Part shown: positions 22,450 through 33,998 of the stretch, piece after piece | How the letters are laid out: every line of letters starts with the position of its first letter | Numbering within the stretch: position 1 is the stretch's first letter | NCBI GenBank assembly: GCA_015680685.1 | Contig: MNCI01006964.1 | Location: 92,748 to 156,747, forward strand | Origin: Gnetum montanum | Lineage: Eukaryota; Streptophyta; Gnetopsida; Gnetales; Gnetaceae | Direction: 5' to 3' | DNA: 64,000 bases | The notes under the pieces: model-generated | Seen by the model: only the letters and a program-made list of their open reading frames with translations | What the model was told of the DNA's origin: nothing | Databases searched by the model: none | Position numbers and translations under genes: made by a program

Positions 22450-25400
22450 GGTGTCAACATCCCTTCCCTATGGGGCTTGGGGAAAATTTAATTATGTTGC
22501 ATGTAATAGATTATGTTTTTATTTTATATGATTTTATGCATTGTTTATTTGTTTATTTTTTGTTGTTTTTGTTACCTTTTCAAATGCTAACACTTTCATT
22601 ATTGTGGCATTGCAGCATCTTGCTGAAAATTGTCCTCATCATGGTCAAATTGGTGGGGATCTTGTGTTGTATGAGTGATCCCATGCCAAATGTTTCCACA
22701 CCACATGCATGCATAGGATGCTAGGTGGTTTGATTTTAGGAGAGTGCATAAGAATTTTTAGAATTCCTACTTCATCACTTCAATGTGATCATACGGTCAC
22801 ACTTGTTAGCTGAAGTAGTAGGTGTCCTAGTTGAGATGTTGTTACCTAGGAAAAACCAAGAAATTTTGAAATTCATGTCAGATGAACCTACTAAAGGTGA
22901 AGAGGTAGGGAGCTCAAGCCAATTCCCAAAAGGTCTCAAGATGTTGTCTTGGATTTGGGAGATGCATGAGTTCCAATGCTACCATAAATACAACACTATA
23001 TTCCTTGCCCGTCGTGTGCACATGACCTTTTAGAATCCACCTAGGACAGTTTACTGTGCTGAAGGGTGAGCCCTATTGTGATTTTTCTCATTTCTCATTT
23101 TTTTGCACTACATATTGTCTCATGACTTAGAATGCTTACTACCTTTTTCCTATTGCTAGATTTTCTGTTGATGAAAATGGCCTCCACAATGGAGAGAGGA
23201 TATTAGCCCTAGTCCAAACAGCCCTACAAGAGTTCTCATTTGGTGATAACATGTGTGTTGATGTTATAGGGAAAATTGGGGTAGATATGATGAGTTACCC
23301 TACTTGATACTCCAAATCCTATGTGAAGTGCTAGGATCTTAGCTAGTTGGATGTTGAGTGGGCATCCCAGATACCTAGTGTAGAAGAGGTTTCGGTCCCA
23401 CTATCACCGTTCCCCACACCGTTTGTGCCACATAAGTTATATCACCCATTTATTTTCATGCACTTTTGATTTTTACATTTTTATCACATTACTAATTCTA
23501 CTTTTGTTTACTGCAGCTACAGCCAAGTCCAAGGAGGTCATCGTGGTTATCTCAGGATGCACTAAGGCCAATCTTCTTTTCAAGTATGGCAAGGTTGATG
23601 GTTCATAGTGCTAGTTGTGCCACGAGGCCTTAGCAAGGGTAACCAAAAATCTTCAACGGGCTAGGCTCATGGACATTTTCTTGGCCATGAACCCAAGCAT
23701 TCCAATAGTGGAGATGATTACCCTTGTTGACTCTTTCACTAAGAGTGCTGACCGTTTCTGCACGCAAGTTCACAACATGCGGGTGATCTTTGAGATCATA
23801 AATGACCTATTTTTTTTATCTCTTTAGCATCCCCTTTAAAGGTTTGCCTATAGGTTAGAAGACTAACAAGGACACTGAAGAGTGGTTGGGCACTAAGAAA
23901 GGCCACAAGGGTATACCCATGAAACAGGTAAAATTGTTGGTGGCCCAACACCTCTATCCCATCTTCTGGGCTTGTGCATTGCCTCAGTTGCTTTCCAAAG
24001 GATAGGTCCTTAGGGTGGAGCAAGCTTGGATAATGAGAGATGTAATAGAGGAAGTGACATAATAAAATTGGGCTAAAAACTTTATCAATGACCTATGAGC
24101 TAAAATTATCAAATTGCTCGACAACCTTGAGGCATGATCTCACGTACATTTTACATTCTTCATAGAATGTCTATGAAGGTTTGTAGAATTCTTAGTGGTA
24201 TGTGAAGATGGGAAATGGATGATGTAAGATCACACCCAGACATCCAAGCCATGGATCTACCATTTGTTTTGTACAACATGGTTATAGGATCCCTAGAGGC
24301 CCTAGGTGAGTCATTTTTAGTGACCACCAAGGACCATGTGGGGAAATCCTATTGTGCATGTGACCATGCTAGAGAGGCTTCTTCTAAAAACATAGGCAAT
24401 GAAGTGAGGGGGGCACAACTCATCATTAAGATGGTGAGGTCGAAGATGCAAATCAAGAAGCCTTGCCTCGTAGAGGAGCCCATGCGCGAAATTGAAGAAA
24501 GGGGCAAGAAGCTACACTTCAAACTTAATGACACATGATGAAAAGTAGCTAGTAAGTATTATTATTATTATTATTATATATATTTTACCTTTATTTTTCT
24601 TTTTCTTTCTTTCTTTTTATTTTATTTTATGAATATTGTAATTTAGATTTGTGCAATGTAGGTAAGGGGACCCCTATCATAGAGGAGGAACCTTTAGAGG
24701 AGGATGTCCCTCAACCTAAGGGACACATGGTAGATGAGGACACTGCCCAAGTTTTAAGGAAGCTCAAAGAAGAGGGGCTACAATTTGAGGATGGTGAGTT
24801 TGATCACTTGTTTGAAGGCGTGCAATTGGGTGATCCCCCTGCTCTCATCCTTGAGGATTTGTTGTGTAGGAGCTTTGCACCACCATCTTTATTATGCTCT
24901 TCCTCTCTATCTTCTCTCGTTGATTTTTATTTTTATATTATTATATTTTTTTAATGACCCTGAAATACTTTATATTATAGTGGGCACTGCTTCTACTGAG
25001 TGTCTTGAATCTCCATCCACTTTTTGCTCATGACTATGGGTGGAGACTCCAGACAAGTTTGCCTTCATGGAAGGCATAGTGGGCAATATGATCAACCACC
25101 TAAAATAGATAGATCTTGAGATAGGTATGCTTATCCTTTTTTTTGCTTTGTCTTACAACTAATGTTTCACCTCTTGGTATAATAGACTCATGACTTAAAT
25201 GGGAACCAAGGAGAGTGGTCCAAGTTGATGCTGTACTTGAGTTTCCTCCTAAGGTAGAGTAGGTGCCTCATTGTATATATGACAACGAGGAAAGTAAGTG
25301 TGCCTTGCACTCTGCACAATCGTTGTGGGAGTGTAGGTGCGTGAATGAGGAGCTCTAGAAACAAGTGCAAGAGCTCCGTGAATAGAAGGTAAACTAGGTA

Positions 25401-26169
25401 GCTCAACTAGAAGATTTGCAATCAAAGTATGACTGCCTGGCGGCCCATGATAAATCATATGGTAGCTGGCATATGACTGTAATCGACTACGCCAGGTATT
25501 GGTCAGCCATCTAGGGCAAGAATGAGGCTACACACGAGGTGATTGAGCATCACTTGCAGATGGACCTCTTGGCTCATAAGAACCAAGATTGGAAGGACTA
25601 CAACACTAAAGTTTATGAGTGGGGGTAGACTCAAAAAAACCACAAGTATCATTACAAGATGGAATGCATAACCTATCGTAACAAGTACTAGGATGAGTTT
25701 GTAGAGTGCCAATGTTGTGACATATTCCTTGATGCCATCGGTGCAACGCAGGCTTATGAAATATTTGTGAACCATCTAATTATTAATGAGTCCTTGGAGA
25801 GGGAGATCACTATTCCTTCCAAAGAGGTCACATCTACCACATTTTCTCCAAGGCTACCCGTATGGAGAGCCATGGAGAAAGGGATAACCCTTGAAGGCAT
25901 TCATTTGGGAGAGGAGGATTGGACACACATATTAGAGGAGGAGATCCTTCGATGCCTACAGGCTGGCCTCAACAAGATGCCCCTAGACATGGATGTGGGC
26001 CCATCTTAGGTTAGTTTAACTTATCTTATCATTTTTTATTTCATTATGATTTTGCATATTATCCCACTTATTGACTGGTCTATTGTTTCATTTTTGTTTT
26101 GCATAGGATCCAGGTGAAGACGCAGGACCCAACGGAGTAGTAGATAAAGATGGAGGGGAAGAGACTTAG
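22450..26169 (+). pseudogene. Multi-exon gene carried antisense inside element A (product not recognised)
   Basis: A host-like gene structure runs against the retroelement. Introns with GT-AG ends: 23066-23159, 23436-23516, about 24552-24661, about 24870-24980, 25125-25185 and 26010-26106. Exonic frames include 22785-23065 (ending NPPRTVYCAEG), 23160-23435, 23517 to about 24200, 24215-24538 (107 open codons), 24662-24868 (acidic, GKGTPIIEEEPLEED), 24981-25124, the 824-bp exon 25186-26009, and a last exon 26107-26169 ending GGEET. The 824-bp exon encodes CALHSAQSLWEC, then a charged, probably coiled-coil stretch, then DWTHILEEEI. It carries several TAG stops, some where B has Gln. Element B has the same exon and last intron at the equivalent antisense position (47577-48621). 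I recognise no domain. A remote link to plant mobile domain proteins, which other Tat elements carry antisense, cannot be shown by eye. Exon borders outside the last two are provisional. Confidence 0.7.
24553..24582. repeat. TTA microsatellite
   Basis: A (TAT)n run followed by TATATA inside an intron of the antisense gene. Confidence 0.8.
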
Positions 26170-26394
26170 CTTCCCATCATGATGTAAAATGTTTAAGATG
26201 TAACCTTGTTGTTGGGAAATTTCATGTCTTTTGATGTGGATGTAACCTTGGACTATGCATGTTGTTTATGATTTAATGAAAAATGTGATATTTATTTATC
26301 TCTCATTTTCTCATTTTAGCTTGTAATTTAGTTGATATATACCTTTCTTTTTTTATTTACATTTTTAAAGGATTTTTGTTAATGTAATTAGGCC

Positions 26395-26738
26395 CCTTGT
26401 GGGTCCCATGCGATAGTTTAAGGCCTTTTCGGATCATCATGTAAAGGAAGTCAGTTGTTAGTTTTAGGCCTTGGTAGGCCATGTGATAATTTAAGGCCGT
26501 TTCGAGCCATTGCTAGTTTAAGGCCATTTCGGGCCATGCAATAGTTTAAGGCCATTTCGGGCCATCAGAAAAAATAAAGTTGGTTTCCAATTTTAGGCCT
26601 TGGCAATCCATACAATAGTTTAAGGCCATTTCAGGCCATACACTAGTTTAAGGCCATTTCGGGCCATCACTAGTTTAAAGGCCATTTCAGGCTATGTGAT
26701 AGTTTAAGGTCATTTTAGGCCTTTTTTTTGCTTGTTTT
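26395..26738. repeat. Element A tandem array between protease and the antisense gene
   Basis: About ten units of 25-35 bp with the consensus AGTTTAAGGCCATTTCGGGC followed by CAT and a few variable bases. The inner GGCC..TTTCGGGCC is itself an imperfect palindrome. B carries the complementary words (GGCCCGAAATGGCC then TAAAACTA) at the same place (47165-47415), and C at 59060-59125. Confidence 0.85.
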
Positions 26739-26839
26739 TTTTTGTCAACTAAATGAAATTGTAACTAACACAAGAAACAAACATAATGCAAACTAAAACT
26801 ATATAGAAAATGGGGCAAGAGATAGGTTGTGCTAGCGAA

Positions 26840-28345
26840 TAAAATCGAGGCATGTCCTAATTGTGTAGTTGTTTCCTAACTTGATGTAGGTTAAGTGGTG
26901 CATAAGGCCTAGAAGGAACTAGATGGTACTCCCCTAGGCCATCATCTACTATAGAAAAGGGAAATTCTGCCCATAGAGCTTTCTCATGGGGTTCACTCAT
27001 TTTGCTTGGTTCATAAGCCGAAGAACATCAACTTTCATTACAAATAGGTGGTGTGTCTTTGGAGATTTCTATCTCCGACCCTTGCTCAGTGTCTACATTG
27101 TTGATGGTCCAAGGGGTATATTATCACCAAAGATCACCACTTCCCCACCATTGTAAGGTAAGTGGATCTCTTGGTGGATTGGTGAAGAAACAACCCTTAG
27201 TTGGGCTAACTAGGATCTCCCTAAGATTAGGTTGAATCTAGGCATCTCTTCAACCATGATGAACTCTACGTTAGTGGGGAATTGCTCCCCTATCATGAAA
27301 TTAATCATGATTATCTCCTTGACAACCATGCATGCTCCATCAAAGGATTTCAAATAGGTCATTATTGTTAGCTTGATTTGATCCACCAGGCCAAGCTTAT
27401 TGATGATGGGGAATGGGATAACGTTGGTTGCTACCTTGTCATCTACATGCACCTTTCATATCTTGTGCTAACCAACATGAATTGCTATGAACATGGGTGC
27501 AGTGGTTACTTGACCCTTCTTCAGGTCAGCTTTCATCACTTCATCATGAAAGGTCAAGAGTGTTGACCTTGGTTCTTTGGTTGCAAGTGGGAGCATTACA
27601 ACATGAATAGCATTTTCCTTTGCTAGCATGTCTTCTTTAATAGGAATAGATGCCAACATGTGAACCAAAGCCTCTCGATGAGTAGGGGAGGTCATAATTA
27701 GATTGTATAGGCTCAAAGTTATATTCTTTTGTTTTAGAGCTTGCTTGACCTGAGCGAGTGCATCTAGAAAATATTTTCCATTGTCAGGTTGTTTGGTTGT
27801 CTTTATCTCCTCCATGCATCCTAAGAGATAGATCTCTTGAGGAGGAGACTTGGCTTTTGATTGGGCAGTGGGCCTTTGAGCCTTGGTGGTTACTTGTTGT
27901 GTGTGCTTGTCTATGTCGGTGGCCTTAGACGATGAGGCCATGGGGATAGCTGACAGAAGGGTAGGCTTAGGGGGACCTAACTCTATGAATTCTCTAGCCA
28001 TCTTGTCAGCCAGATGCTAATCATGTCTCTTCAGGCAGGCAGATCATGATGCAGTCCCCACCACCAAACCTTGGGAAGATGAGGTATCCATACGTTTTGA
28101 CACCCTTATGACAAAATGTGCTTGGGTTGTTGTTGCCACAACATGTTGCAGGGCCCTAACCATGAAGGGTGTCAAGGGCACCTGCAATGGTGCCTTGATG
28201 ATGAAGGGAGCCTATGGCCTAGTTGATGTTTTAGCCTTAACGTCATTGGAGGGCACATGGACCATAAATGATTCATGCGTTGGCTTTGCATCATCATTAA
28301 CATTGATAGCATTAATGATATATCCTACACCACTAGCGTTTAATG
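26840..28345 (-). pseudogene. Element A protease region (broken)
   Basis: The frames at 28001-27468 and 27452-27210 on the - strand align with the B and C protease regions: VKQALKQKNITLSLYNLIM, then a VDDKVATNVIPF segment where the aspartic protease site lies (B has VDDGAATNIIPF), then FNLILGRS. The C-terminal end down to about 26840 is recognisable but broken by stops. Gly of the D-x-G site reads Lys here, so this copy would be inactive. Confidence 0.75.
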
Positions 28346-28349
28346 GATC

Positions 28350-30519
28350 TTTATAGACTTTCATAGACTAGTTCTCCAACTAGACAAGATTAATTTCATC
28401 AAGGTCTAGCTTACCTTGATCAATCATGCATTGGATATCATCCTTCAATGCTAAGCAATAATATGTGTCATGGCCATGCAACTGATGGTAGTTGTAGAAT
28501 TGGTCTAGTCTAAAATTTTTGGGTACCAAAGGATCATTGGGCATAGTTGCAGAAGGGTTTTGAAGGACCTCATAGTACCTCTGGTGGCACTTGCAAGCAT
28601 CCTTTGACATTTGCTTGTGTTGAATGCACCCAACACTAAGTAATTGATCCAAAAGTTCTGATAGCTTGATTAGCAAAGGGGTGTATTTTGAGCAATCCTT
28701 GCGCTCAAAGTTTGGCCTTGGGGGAGCTTTCCTCATGATTACTGATGATGTAGGTTGGTTGGTTCCCACATTACCAGAACTTAATGTTTTGTTACTGTTG
28801 GCTAGGGCCCTAGGTGCCTTAGCTGCTTTGTTGTTGTTGTTGGGCTTGGCTTCATTAGCCATAGCCACCATAGTGGTTTTCTTGACTTTTCCATTTTCTT
28901 TGTCTTTCTTTGCATGTACATTCTTGTAGGCTATGCAAGCCAAGTCCTTGTTGGCCTTTGTCGCATCTTGTATGCTCTTTGTTTGAGCAAAAGCTTAGCT
29001 AAAGGAGTGCTAGGATAAATAGTATAGCTTTGATTTAATAAAATCATTCACTACATCCTTAAAAATGGCCATTAGGTGGGTTTCAGCGAATGGCTCATGG
29101 ATCTTGTTTAGGGAGGTGCTCCAACGTTGTATGAATTTTTGCACTAGCTCTAGTGCTCCTTGCTTAATGTTCATGAGTTGGTCCAACATGGCTTCTGGCT
29201 TCATGTTGTACTTGAAGTGGGTTACGAATTGGCCTAACAACTCCTCCAAAGTTGAAATGGAGGCCCTAGGAAGGGCACGATACAAATTTAAAGTTTTGCT
29301 AGTTAGAGACATGGCAAAGACACAGATTATTATATGTGGCCATGCTTGCAGTAATAAGCACTTAGAATAAAAATTTACTAAGTGAGCATTTGGGTCACCC
29401 TCACCATTGTATTTCATGAACTAGGGAAGTTGGATCCCAAGAGGTAGTGTCAGTGGAGGGACTGTAGGGCTAATTGGATTGTCCTGATAGAAGTCCATTA
29501 CATGGACTCTTTCTAAGTTGGTTGCTTTAAGCTACCTGACCTCTTTTGTGAAGGTTTGGATAAGCTATAATTCTTAAGGGATGTTGCAGAGGGTTGCATC
29601 AGCTTTATTGTTGGTGGTGTCATCAGAGCAGCCCATAGCCCTGTAGTGGGTTATGCCACCACATGTGACACTTGGTACATTTGCTGTTGCACATACTATG
29701 ACACATGGGACAACTGAACAGTGGGTAAAGGTGTTGCTACCCACCATGAAATTGAGGTTGGAGCTATCATTGGTGGTGGGATTAACATGGTTGAGGTAAT
29801 GGAAATGTGACTCATTTGGGGCTACGATATGGGCATGATGTGCACATATGGTAGTGTTGGTGTCATAAACACTAGGTGAAAAGGCTGAATAGATTGCAAG
29901 GAAATGACAAAGGAAAAAGGATGTAGAAGGTCTTGCATTCTATTGTGTAGATAGGACTTGGTGGCTAGCTACCACCAGCAAATTTTTAGGCTACAGAAGC
30001 ATAACAGCTACCTCAAATAAGGTAGAAGACTATGATTAGTATGGTAGGAATATAGAGGCAGACTATGGGGTTGAGATGTAGAGCAGGATGCCACCGTTGG
30101 AACAGGATTCAAAATTATCCTACCCATCTTGTAGGGGTTCATCATAGTTGGATGCTGAGTCCTGCTCTTTTGGCCCAGTCATCCTAATATGTTAATCCAA
30201 AATCCATTTGAAGCTTTCAATGAGTGGTATAGCTATGCCAAGTATGGGAAGCAACTCCCTTTCATTTTGATGGATAATTTCAAACTATGATTTTCCTCCA
30301 TTTCTTACTTGTCCAATGGTAGGCCCGCTTGAATTTTTATGCACAAAAGTTGTAACATTCATCATCAAGTGCCATGTGTTTGGCTGATTGGTACCGTAGT
30401 CTAAGAGACTACCATTTTGGTCACACTGGGCTTGGCCGTTACTCGATGTCTACCATGTATTGAATGGGTTGAGCCACCTCTAGGCTTAAGGCGGTAGCTA
30501 AGGTGTTAACTAGGTTCAT
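28350..30519 (-). pseudogene. Element A gag (broken)
   Basis: Starts at ATG 30519-30517 with MNLVNTLATALSLEVAQ, matching the start of B gag. The retrotransposon gag domain is read at 29417-29010 (MKYNGEGDPNAHLVNF, MKPEAMLDQLMNIKQGALE, FIQRWSTSLNKIHEPFAE). A basic/asparagine-rich region and a zinc knuckle, YNYHQLHGHDTYYC, follow at 28943-28380. The first knuckle Cys is replaced by Tyr (B keeps Cys). Several stops and a frame change near 29000 disable it. Confidence 0.8.
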
Positions 30520-30965
30520 TTTTGTTATGTAAGAATGATGTGAGAGAATAAGATGCTTGTGAAAAATGTTTAAGTGCTAAAAATTTGAGATAAAATAGCT
30601 AAGTATGGAAACTGTAAAGGAAACAATCCAAAAATGGCTAAGTTTGGAAAAGCTGAAAAAATGGTTATCTTTGATGTTATGCTTGTCATGCTCTAAGGGA
30701 CTATAATGCTCACAGGGTGTCATGCTCTATAGAACACTTAGAGCTTGATGTAGTGGATAGTTTGGGCTTTTCATCCTTTGAGGTTCCAGGGGAACTGTCA
30801 ACTGGGACCAATCTACACCAACTAGAACATAGATGGCTCTTGCACTCGCCTATGATCTAGCTACTATTGTGGTAGGTCCATAGGAATGTTATGTCTATGC
30901 TAGCTTGCTGCTAGTGATGGGGGTGTAGAAAGCACATGGGACTACCCATGGCACACATAAGGAAT
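30520..30965 (-). other. Element A leader with one hairpin unit
   Basis: Between primer site and gag. Near 30780-30835 the - strand holds GGTGTAGATTGGTCCCAG followed by GTTCCCCTGGAACC, which matches the unit repeated four times in the leader of B. GTTCC and GGAAC can pair. Confidence 0.55.
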
Positions 30966-30988
30966 GGGGGCCCTCCTTCTAGCACCAA
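30966..30988 (-). promoter_or_regulatory. Element A primer-binding site
   Basis: On the - strand TGGTGCTAGAAGGAGGG lies a few bases inside the 5' LTR. B and C have the same word (TGGCGCTAGAAGGAGGG at 42558, TGGTGCTAGAAGGAGGG at 55918). It would pair with the 3' end of a tRNA that I could not identify. Confidence 0.75.
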
Positions 30989-30992
30989 AAAC

Positions 30993-32887
30993 TATGACAT
31001 CCAAAAATGTTGGTGGTTGGAACACCAAGAGGTCTGCGGGCATATAGCATAACCCTAAATCTGTGGGAGGGCTATGATGGAAAAATGGAAATGAGGTGCC
31101 CATAATGGTCTAGTTGATCAGATAGGGACTTATGTGATGTAACAATAACTATTTTTAAGAAGATTTTTTAGTTAGTTTTGTATAAGAGTTGGGGCCACGA
31201 GCAAGAATGTAACATAACATGAATATGCAAATGTGTATCAATAGTAGAAGAAAATGCAAGAATAATGCTAAAACTTTGAAACAGATGCTGAGGATATAGA
31301 ACCAAATTTTGAAGGTGAAGAAATGAATCACCCTAAGATTGGGGAGCGTAACTTTTGATTGAATGATGTTTGAAATTGTTGTGCCACGTTTAGATAGGCA
31401 CAACGGTTGTGTAGAAATGTACTCACAATCTCTGGGATGTCACAGATGCAGTGTTGGTAGCTACAAAGCAGGCTGAACCTGTTGGGTTGGTAGCCATCAC
31501 ACTATGTTGGTGCAAGGAAAAATTTTAGGTATTTTCCAAGATGTCAAGCTCAGGTGCTTAGGTGTAGGGGTAGTGAAGATGCTATGAGTGTTCTGATGCT
31601 TAATGCTCAAAATGATTTTTCGAACCAACCAAGCAACCCACCACTAAAATGCTAATTATTGGGGTATTTATAGGGCTGAGGTTGATGTGAGATGTAGATT
31701 GGGCACCATGTGACCTGGGTCCCACATAGCATGGGCATGGACAATTCACACTGACATGTTACACTCAAAATGTTACACTTTGAGTGTTAAGCTTAAAGTG
31801 TTACACTCTGCAAGATAAGAGCGGGAACTCAAAAATTGCCAAACTATGACCACACCACTCAGACTGCATGTGCTAGAGTCTGAGAGACAACCATATACCT
31901 ATAAACAATGTCAATACAAATGAAACTTGAAGTCTATGCTTTGGGACTACGTCTTCCCCCTCTTTCGAGTAGGGTCAAGAGTAGGAACAATTTTGGGGAT
32001 CAATGGGGGATGCAAAAGTAAGAAAAAGTGGTAATCTTTGTCTTCAAAGGGATGTCAGAGATGAAATGAAGATCAATGCTAAGTTTTGGGAGCTTTTAGA
32101 GGCTTTCAGAGGCATTTTCCATGTGTCATGCTATCTACACTACACAGTGTGATAGAGTGTAGCATGAACACTTAGAAAAATTTTGCGTATTTTGACTTGT
32201 CATGTTATATATGTTGTGCAGCATAGTAGAGCGAAGCACAAGTACTTTGATGAATTTTTCCAAAACTTGGAATGTTTCTTCATGACACATTGATCACACC
32301 CTGGGGTGTAGCAAGACAGACAACCTTAGAAGTCAGAAAATTACCAAATGCATCTTCCATGTCAAGATATCTTAATAGATCATTGTTCAACACTTAGAAA
32401 AAATTTAGCCCTAGAACCTGTGTCATGCTGGCTACGCTGTGTCGCGTAGTAGAGCGTGACAACTTGAAAGATAGAAAATTTTCCAAACTATTTCTTCCAT
32501 CCTAAGCACTTTTGACAGACTCTAGTGTGATACTTGGGTGGACCAGCTATTGGAACATGTGTCAAGCTAAGCAAGCTGGATAGCATAGCGAGCTTGACAG
32601 TTTTGGAGATAGAAAATTTGCCAAATTGTTTGGTCCATCCTAAGTATATCATGACTGCTTCTAGCTTGAGCTTTGTGCAGATTGGCATGGAAGTGTGTGC
32701 TACATTGGTTGTGCTATGGAGCGTAGTAGGAAAACTTAGAAAAATTTTGTAAAAATTAAGACTTCAAGTGTGCTACTCTATCTATGTTGCACAACGTGAC
32801 ACTAGACTTAGAAAAATTTTGTCCAAGTTTTGACACTTAGAAAAATCTGCCATTGAATTGTAGGAGCCTAAAATTGGTGGTGTTTCA
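30993..32887 (-). repeat. Element A 5' LTR (right copy)
   Basis: 1895 bp. On the element strand it starts TGAAACACC at 32887 and ends at 30993 with TA in place of CA. A TATA element, CTATAAATAC on the - strand, lies at 31664-31673. Contains about 260 bp (32020-32285) that the left LTR lacks. Confidence 0.9.
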
Positions 32888-32892
32888 AATAG
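32888..32892. repeat. Target-site duplication of element A, right copy
   Basis: AATAG, identical to 13627-13631. Confidence 0.85.
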
Positions 32893-33029
32893 GAAAATTA
32901 TAAATAAATGAAAAAAGTTAATAAGTTAAAAAATTAAGAAATAGAAAAATAACAAAAAATTAAGAAATATGAAAAAAATAGAAAAATATAAGACTATCAA
33001 AAGTGAAAAATTGGACTTATGAATTCCAA

Positions 33030-33990
33030 ATTTTCAATAAATATTATCCCTCCCATGGTTGAGTTTAAGGGAGGAGACTTAAAAAATGGAGTGAGGCTAG
33101 GTTGTATTAGTAGAGGTGATGTGATATCATAGGGTTTCCAAAATCGCTCGATTTGTTGGATGTTGACTAAGATTAATTTTTGAAATATGGTAGGATTATA
33201 GATTTGAAGAGTGCTAAAATTGTAAATTTTATAAATAATGTAAGATCCTTCCCAATGTATCTAAAAATTAGTTCATTAGGACACATGATTAGGATAATAA
33301 TACAGGAACTTATCCCTAGGTTTAAGTTTAAGGCACTTAATCTTACTATCATGTCTTTGTTCATGATAGACTTTGTGGACCTTGTGCATTAACATTATCA
33401 TTTATTTTTTATCTAGTAGGTTAATATTCATTATTTTTTCTTTCTATGTTAGACTCAAGTCAAGGTTTAAGTTAAAAGTAGTTTTCAATGTATGGAGCTC
33501 AACTTAGATTGGTAGTTTTGGCAATTTTTGGTAGCCTAATTCATAGCAAAGTATCCTATAGGAAGTTTTCATATTAAATGATATGCCTATAGGAAATCAT
33601 TGAGTTTGGCACTCCAATCCTTCCTATATTTCGTAATATTTTTTGTTAATATTCATTTAATCTCCCAATTGGTTACTTAGGCTTGGCCATTTACTTATGG
33701 GTGGTAAGGTAAGGTCAATTTGTAGTTACCTCTAAGTGTTGCATGAGCTTTTTAAAGGTAGTGCCTATAAAATGGGTTTTATTATTATAAATTAGAGACC
33801 TTAACATACTAAACCTATTCACTATATGCTACTTGAAGAATTTTGTAGTCATAGATGTTGTACAATTGATTACAACAATAGCTTCTACTCATTTTGTGCT
33901 ATAGTTAATGGTAATAATAATGTAGGCTTTTCTATTTAGCATTGATGAGATGGAACTCATAGAGTATAGCATCCAACATAATGCACCTAT
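33030..33990 (-). pseudogene. Element E: Athila-like integrase remnant
   Basis: Read on the - strand with frame changes: an AYIIITINYSTK-VEAIVV segment (about 33935-33880) matching the YI.VA.DY.TKWVEA core of gypsy integrases; a LIYNNKTHFIG segment (about 33785) where the family has SDNGTHF; a PYHP-VNGQA segment (about 33690); then N-EIK..L and KDW..KLNDFLWAY-like parts and the K-RDKFL/IHWEGSYII C-terminal part near 33330-33250. That is the arrangement of Athila-type integrases. Elements A and D appear to have inserted in or next to it. No intact frame remains. Confidence 0.65.
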
Positions 33991-33998
33991 GCAAGAAT

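Larger units (their letters stand above)
13632..32887 (-). mobile_element. Element A: Tat-lineage Ty3/gypsy retrotransposon carrying an antisense gene
   Basis: The element spans about 19.3 kb on the - strand. Two long terminal repeats (13632-15268 and 30993-32887) enclose, in element order, a primer-binding site, gag, protease, a repeat array, a roughly 6-kb spacer holding a multi-exon gene on the opposite strand, reverse transcriptase, two RNase H domains, integrase, a second repeat array and a polypurine tract. Two RNase H domains and the YCxxH..GH.T..C-type zinc knuckle are marks of the Tat lineage. AATAG duplications on both sides show one intact insertion event. All coding parts are broken by stops. 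Confidence 0.9.

Noticed and set aside
22450-26169. Plant mobile domain (PMD/MAIN-like) protein as identity of the antisense gene
   Set aside because: Such proteins occur antisense in some Tat elements, but I could not find the typical motifs by eye. Left unnamed until a profile search is run.
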